Assembly (NCBI GenBank): GCA_028293055.1
Contig: JAQGLD010000102.1
Coordinates: forward strand, 1-10,209
Origin: Alphaproteobacteria bacterium
GTDB lineage: Bacteria; Pseudomonadota; Alphaproteobacteria; Sphingomonadales; Sphingomonadaceae
Direction of reading: 5' to 3'
DNA length: 10,209 bases
The number at the start of each line of letters is the position of its first letter. The stretch's first letter is position 1. The notes beneath the pieces were generated by a model. That model was not told the DNA's origin. It saw only the letters and a program-made list of their open reading frames with translations, and did no database searches. This document shows, in pieces, positions 7,128 through 10,209 of this stretch. Position numbers and translations under genes: made by a program.

Positions 7128-7957
7128 GAAAGGCTCAGGCTGCCGACCAGGTACAGGAAGGTCGCGAGCGCCACTGGAAGCAGGCCGTCGACCCGGTCGA
7201 GAACCCCGCCATGACCTGGGATGAGGCTGCCGCTATCCTTGACCCCGGCGCGCCGCTTGACCCAGCTCTCGTAGAGATCGCCGAGCTGGGCGAGCAGGGC
7301 CAGCGGCGCTCCGACGACATAATAAGACGGACCAAGATCGAGCAGCCATGCGGCGAGCGCGCCGATCACGGCAGCTCCGGCCATGCCGCCGATCAGTCCC
7401 GCCCAGGTCTTGTTGGGGCTGACCCGCGGCGCGAGCTTTGGCCCGCCGATCGCCCGGCCGGCGAAATAAGCGAAGATGTCGGTCGACCAGGTCACCAGCA
7501 TCAGCCAGAACACCAGCTCGAACCAGGCCCAGTCCAGCAAGGCGAGCGCGAAGGCCGGCGCACAGACATAGATGAAGCCCCAGCCGAGGCTCGGCCGCCG
7601 GCTCAGCGCCGCATAGACGATGGCAATTCCGAGGATGGCGGCGAAGCCGATCCAGGCCTTGCCGAACAGCAATGAATCGAGCACCGCCGGATTGTCGTCG
7701 GCGGCGGGATAGAGAAGTTCGGGAAGGATCAGGGTCGGCAGCACAACGAGGGCCGCTCCGATCCAGCTCCACAGGCGCGGGGCGCGATTCATATCGCCCC
7801 ATTCGACCATCATCACCGCAGCGCCGATCGCGAGCAGGCCGCGAAACCACCAGCCCCCGCTCCAGATGGCGACGCAGGCGATCGCGATCATCACGACGCC
7901 CGCGGCGAAGCGGGTGCTGAGGTCCGACCCCGGATTGGCGTTGACCGCGTCGCTCAT
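7124..7957 (-). CDS. cdsA: Phosphatidate cytidylyltransferase CdsA
   Basis: CdsA joins CTP and phosphatidic acid to make CDP-diacylglycerol, the precursor of membrane phospholipids, in the inner membrane. The 277-residue protein is mostly hydrophobic, with about eight likely membrane segments from residue 17 onward. The complete family signature lies near the C-terminus, from S231 to D257: SWVKR, then K240-D241, then H249-G-G, then D254-R-V-D257. The SPNKTWAG motif is at 180-187. I chose ATG at 7957: it overlaps the uppS stop as ATGA and follows GGGGGA closely, and AAGG lies 11 bases upstream. The frame is open to 8035, but those extra 26 residues are basic, lie wholly inside uppS and do not resemble the family. 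Confidence 0.96.
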   Translation of the reverse strand: MSDAVNANPGSDLSTRFAAGVVMIAIACVAIWSGGWWFRGLLAIGAAVMMVEWGDMNRAPRLWSWIGAALVVLPTLILPELLYPAADDNPAVLDSLLFGKAWIGFAAILGIAIVYAALSRRPSLGWGFIYVCAPAFALALLDWAWFELVFWLMLVTWSTDIFAYFAGRAIGGPKLAPRVSPNKTWAGLIGGMAGAAVIGALAAWLLDLGPSYYVVGAPLALLAQLGDLYESWVKRRAGVKDSGSLIPGHGGVLDRVDGLLPVALATFLYLVGSLSLS

Positions 7958-8706
7958 CGTCCCCCGAACCTTCTCTCGCGCCCAGCATAGGTTCGCAAGG
8001 CCATGTTGAAGGCCTCGCCGTCGAAATCGGGCCACAACGTGTCGACGAACAGCAATTCGGCATAAGCCGCCTGCCAGAGCAGGAAATTGGAAAGCCGGTA
8101 TTCGCCCGACGTGCGGATCAGCAAATCGAGCGGAGGCAGCGCGCCGGTGTCGAGCGAAGCGTCGATCATCGCCTCGTCTATCGCCTCCGGATCCAGCTGG
8201 CCCGAGGCCGCGCGGGCAGCGAGCGAGCGCGCCGCGCTGACGATCTCGCCGCGCGATCCATAGTTGAGCGCGATCGCCAAGGTCATCCGCTCATTGCCCG
8301 CGGTCCGCGCGACGGCTTCATCGACCATCTTCGCAACATCGGCCTTGAAGGCCTTGTGATCGCCAAGAATCTTCAGCCTGATGCCCTCCTTGTGAAGGGC
8401 ATTGAGCTCGGATCCGATGTAGAAGCGGAGCAGTCCCATCAGGTCGTTGATCTCGCCCTCGGGCCTGCGCCAATTTTCCGACGAAAAAGCGTAGAGGGTC
8501 AGGCACTCGACCCCGGCCTCACCGGCGGCTCGAAGCACCTTGCGCGCCGCCTCGGCGCCCTGGCGGTGGCCGGCGGCGCGGGGCAGGCCCCTCGCCTGCG
8601 CCCAGCGGCCATTGCCGTCCATGATCACCGCGACATGGCGCGGGACCACGGTCCCGCCGGCGGGCGTCTCAGGCTGCGGCGCCTTGCGGGCAGCGCGCAG
8701 GATCAC
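7954..8706 (-). CDS. uppS: Undecaprenyl diphosphate synthase (cis-prenyltransferase)
   Basis: UppS adds isopentenyl diphosphate units in cis to farnesyl diphosphate, making the C55 lipid that carries peptidoglycan and polysaccharide units across the inner membrane. The 250-residue protein has the MDGNGRWA motif at 29-36 with catalytic Asp30. The C-terminal signature runs R198-T-S-G-E202-Y-R204-L-S206-N-F, followed by AYAEL with Glu217. All fall at a constant offset of four from E. coli Asp26, Arg194, Glu198, Arg200, Ser202 and Glu213. The start is GTG at 8706, overlapping the frr stop as GTGA. The nearest AGG is 13 bases upstream, too far to be ideal, so coupling to frr is likely. About 20 residues precede the conserved core and are rich in Pro, Ala and Arg. 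Confidence 0.97.
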   Translation of the reverse strand: MILRAARKAPQPETPAGGTVVPRHVAVIMDGNGRWAQARGLPRAAGHRQGAEAARKVLRAAGEAGVECLTLYAFSSENWRRPEGEINDLMGLLRFYIGSELNALHKEGIRLKILGDHKAFKADVAKMVDEAVARTAGNERMTLAIALNYGSRGEIVSAARSLAARAASGQLDPEAIDEAMIDASLDTGALPPLDLLIRTSGEYRLSNFLLWQAAYAELLFVDTLWPDFDGEAFNMALRTYAGRERRFGGR

Positions 8707-9260
8707 TTCTGGAGGATTTCCTTTTCCTTGGCGTGGGCAGCGGTGTCGATCTCCTTGATCGTCTCGTCGGTGACCTTCTGCACCTCCGCCTCCAGGCGCT
8801 TATGCTCGTCCTGGCTGATCTCGTGCTTCTTCTCGTCGGTCTTGAGTGCTTCCATCCCGTCGCGGCGCACGTTGCGGGCGGCGATTCGCGCCTTCTCGGC
8901 ATATTGGCCGGCCAGCTTGGCGAGCTCCTTGCGGCGCTCCTCGGTCAGATCGGGGATCGGCAGGCGCACATTCTGGCCGTCGGTGACCGGGTTGAGGCCG
9001 AGGCCAGCGGAGCGGATCGCCTTCTCCACCGAGCTCACGTTGTGGCGGTCCCAGACCTGGACCGAGAGCATTCGCGGCTCCGGCGCCGAGACCGTCGCTA
9101 CCTGGTTGAGCGGCATGTGCGAGCCGTAGACCTCGACGACCACGGGATCTAGCAGGCTGGTCTGGGCTCTGCCGGTGCGCAGCCCCCCGAGATCGTGCTT
9201 CAGCGCCTCGACGGCGCCGTGCATGCGGCGCTGAATGTCCGCCTTGTCATAGGCTGGCAT
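8703..9260 (-). CDS. frr: Ribosome recycling factor
   Basis: RRF works with EF-G to split post-termination ribosomes into subunits. The product from ATG at 9260 is 185 residues, the classic family length. The conserved LRTGRA lies at 27-32, the [11 protein letters not shown] stretch at 101-111, and RNVRRD at 129-134 contains the arginine needed for 50S binding. The long helices of domain I are charged and coiled-coil-like. GAGGAGGG at 9273-9266 is the strongest ribosome-binding site in the window, five bases from the ATG. The frame is open to 9293, but an earlier start would lack such a site and would exceed the family length. The gene overlaps the end of pyrH by 14 bases, so its ribosome-binding site is inside pyrH. 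Confidence 0.97.
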   Translation of the reverse strand: MPAYDKADIQRRMHGAVEALKHDLGGLRTGRAQTSLLDPVVVEVYGSHMPLNQVATVSAPEPRMLSVQVWDRHNVSSVEKAIRSAGLGLNPVTDGQNVRLPIPDLTEERRKELAKLAGQYAEKARIAARNVRRDGMEALKTDEKKHEISQDEHKRLEAEVQKVTDETIKEIDTAAHAKEKEILQK

Positions 9261-9984
9261 CTTTTCCCTCCTCATTGGTGACGATCGTCGCAATGCCTTC
9301 GCCGTTCAGCACTCGCGATAGATTGCCCATCTCGCGAATGTTGAACACGACGATCGGAATATTGTTGTCACGGCACAAGGCGACGGCACTCGCGTCCATC
9401 ACCCGCAAATCGTCCGCCAGCACCTGGTGGAAGCTCAGGCTGTCATAGCGCGTGGCGCCCGGCACCTTCTTGGGATCGGCATCATAGACGCCGTCGACGC
9501 TGGTGCCCTTGAACAAGGCGTCGCAGCCCATCTCGGCCGCGCGGAGCGCTGCGGCGGTGTCGGTGGTGAAATAGGGATTTCCGGTTCCGGCGGCGAAGAT
9601 CACCACTCGGCCCTTCTCCATGTGGCGGAGCGCGCGGCGGCGAATATAGGGCTCGGAGATCGTCGCCATCGGGATCGCGCTCAACACCCTTGTGTCGGCC
9701 CCGATCTTCTCCAGCGCGTTCTGAAGCGCGAGCGCGTTCATCACCGTCGCGAGCATGCCCATATAATCGGCGCTCGCCCGGTCGAAGCCCTTGGCGGCTC
9801 CGGCGAGCCCGCGAAAAATGTTGCCGCCGCCGACGACGATGCACAGCTCACGCCCGGCCTTGGCCTCGGCGATTTCCTGCGCGAGGCGCGAGGTGGTCTC
9901 GGGGTCGATACCGAATTGACCATCCCCCATCAGGGCCTCGCCCGATAGTTTAAGAAGGATGCGTTTGAAGCGCGGGCGCGGCAT
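9247..9984 (-). CDS. pyrH: UMP kinase PyrH
   Basis: PyrH phosphorylates UMP to UDP with ATP in pyrimidine nucleotide synthesis; the bacterial enzyme is a hexamer of the amino-acid kinase fold. The 245-residue protein has normal length. KLSGEAL at 12-18 is the phosphate-binding start, VGGGNIFRG lies at 51-59 with Arg58, Asp74 falls in the UMP site, TGNPYFTTD lies at 134-142, and K159 and the VYDADP motif (166-171) belong to the ATP side. I chose ATG at 9984 because AAGGGA stands four bases upstream and the protein then begins [16 protein letters not shown]; the open frame to 10080 would add 32 basic residues unlike the family. It is the first operon gene in the window. In many bacteria rpsB-tsf lie directly upstream, but here at least 225 non-coding bases separate pyrH from whatever precedes it. 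Confidence 0.97.
   Translation of the reverse strand: MPRPRFKRILLKLSGEALMGDGQFGIDPETTSRLAQEIAEAKAGRELCIVVGGGNIFRGLAGAAKGFDRASADYMGMLATVMNALALQNALEKIGADTRVLSAIPMATISEPYIRRRALRHMEKGRVVIFAAGTGNPYFTTDTAAALRAAEMGCDALFKGTSVDGVYDADPKKVPGATRYDSLSFHQVLADDLRVMDASAVALCRDNNIPIVVFNIREMGNLSRVLNGEGIATIVTNEEGKDASL
9266..9273 (-). promoter_or_regulatory. Strong frr ribosome-binding site inside pyrH
   Basis: GAGGAGGG, five bases before the frr ATG, matches the anti-Shine-Dalgarno almost completely. It is also read as the Glu-Glu-Gly codons near the pyrH C-terminus, so both functions constrain the same bases. It decides the frr start at 9260. Confidence 0.8.
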
Positions 9985-10070
9985 GGAGTCCCTTGTTCGG
10001 CGGTGGTTGCGAGGAAGGTGGCGCACCTTAATCGGGCAGGGCTTCGGTGCCAAGCGGCTCGCGAACCGCC
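9985..10070 (-). promoter_or_regulatory. pyrH leader with a weak promoter candidate
   Basis: On the minus strand, AAGGGA at 9994-9989 is the pyrH ribosome-binding site. Further upstream, TTGGCA (10053-10048) and TAAGGT (10030-10025) are 17 bases apart and could be a -35/-10 pair. The -10 match is poor, so the promoter is only a candidate, while the ribosome-binding site is well placed. I see no riboswitch or small gene here. Confidence 0.3.
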
Positions 10071-10192
10071 CTCCCCTCATCCCGCTTCCCGTTCACGGGA
10101 GGGGTTGGAAGAGGGCACGATATGGGGAGATGGGACTGACGCTCTTCAAGTACGCCAGTCCCACCCCCAGCCCCTCCCGCAAGCGGGAGGGG
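10071..10192. repeat. Inverted pair of GC-rich palindromic repeats
   Basis: The right member is a perfect 10-bp inverted repeat, CCCCTCCCGC (10171-10180) with GCGGGAGGGG (10183-10192). The left member (about 10071-10108) has a core stem TCCCG/CGGGA around TTCA (10087-10100), followed by AGGGGTTGG. The left copy resembles the reverse complement of the right, so the two are inverted relative to each other. Between them TGGGACTG (10131-10138) and CAGTCCCA (10156-10163) form another perfect 8-bp stem. The whole block could fold into one long structure. It looks like a REP/BIME-type repeat at the boundary between the pyrH operon and the upstream gene. Confidence 0.6.
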
Positions 10193-10209
10193 TGAGATCG
10201 ACCGCGGCC

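Noticed and set aside
5215..7214. Long plus-strand open frames opposite rseP and dxr (5215-5967, 6369-7214)
   Set aside because: They are antisense readings of well-supported genes, with Arg/Asp/Ala-rich translations and no recognisable motifs.
8356..9948. Long plus-strand open frames opposite uppS, frr and pyrH (8356-9129, 9427-9948)
   Set aside because: They are antisense shadows of conserved genes; the sense frames carry all catalytic residues.
9985..10080. A 32-residue N-terminal extension of PyrH
   Set aside because: It is Arg/Pro-rich, not part of the family, and the ATG at 9984 has a well-placed AAGGGA.
1..10209. CRISPR array, transposase, phage or toxin-antitoxin genes, tRNA, or a defence system
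   Set aside because: I looked on both strands and saw no regularly spaced repeats, no tRNA-like cloverleaf and no such protein motifs. The window is core housekeeping sequence apart from the lipoprotein and the repeats.

Overview
This window is a dense, GC-rich stretch of core bacterial chromosome, almost certainly from an alphaproteobacterium of the order Sphingomonadales. Three things point there: the gene order, the protein sequences, and the short GC-rich hairpin repeats in every non-coding gap. I found no mobile element, phage gene, CRISPR array, tRNA or rRNA. Most of the window is a well-known housekeeping operon and not a new system.

Layout. Positions 1-114 are non-coding and contain GC-rich hairpins. 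A plus-strand gene at 115-759 encodes a small lipoprotein of unknown function. Positions 760-999 lie between converging genes and hold two repeat elements; one of them reads as an intrinsic terminator for the opposite strand. From 9984 down to 1000, nine minus-strand genes run in the order pyrH, frr, uppS, cdsA, dxr, rseP, bamA, skp (ompH), fabZ. Positions 9985-10209, upstream of pyrH, hold its ribosome-binding site, at best a weak promoter candidate, and a pair of inverted GC-rich repeats.

The operon is very tight. Seven of the eight junctions overlap: NTGA four-base overlaps at frr/uppS, uppS/cdsA, cdsA/dxr, dxr/rseP and skp/fabZ; a TGATG at bamA/skp; and a 14-base overlap at pyrH/frr. Only rseP/bamA has a gap (77 bases). 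Six of the ten genes in the window start with GTG or TTG.

The operon joins growth functions to building the cell envelope. PyrH makes UDP and Frr recycles ribosomes. Dxr feeds isoprenoid precursors toward UppS, which makes the undecaprenyl carrier lipid. CdsA activates phosphatidate for phospholipids, and FabZ dehydrates acyl-ACP in fatty acid synthesis. RseP is an inner-membrane intramembrane protease, Skp is a periplasmic chaperone, and BamA inserts outer-membrane barrels. The lpxD gene normally found between skp and fabZ, and the lpxA gene after fabZ, are missing. That fits sphingomonads, which are known for glycosphingolipids in place of lipopolysaccharide.

The points most worth a second look are the uncharacterised lipoprotein with four extra cysteines, a CxxC in the Skp chaperone, cysteine pairs and a DxNGDG motif in predicted surface loops of BamA, and the structured repeat at 775-883.
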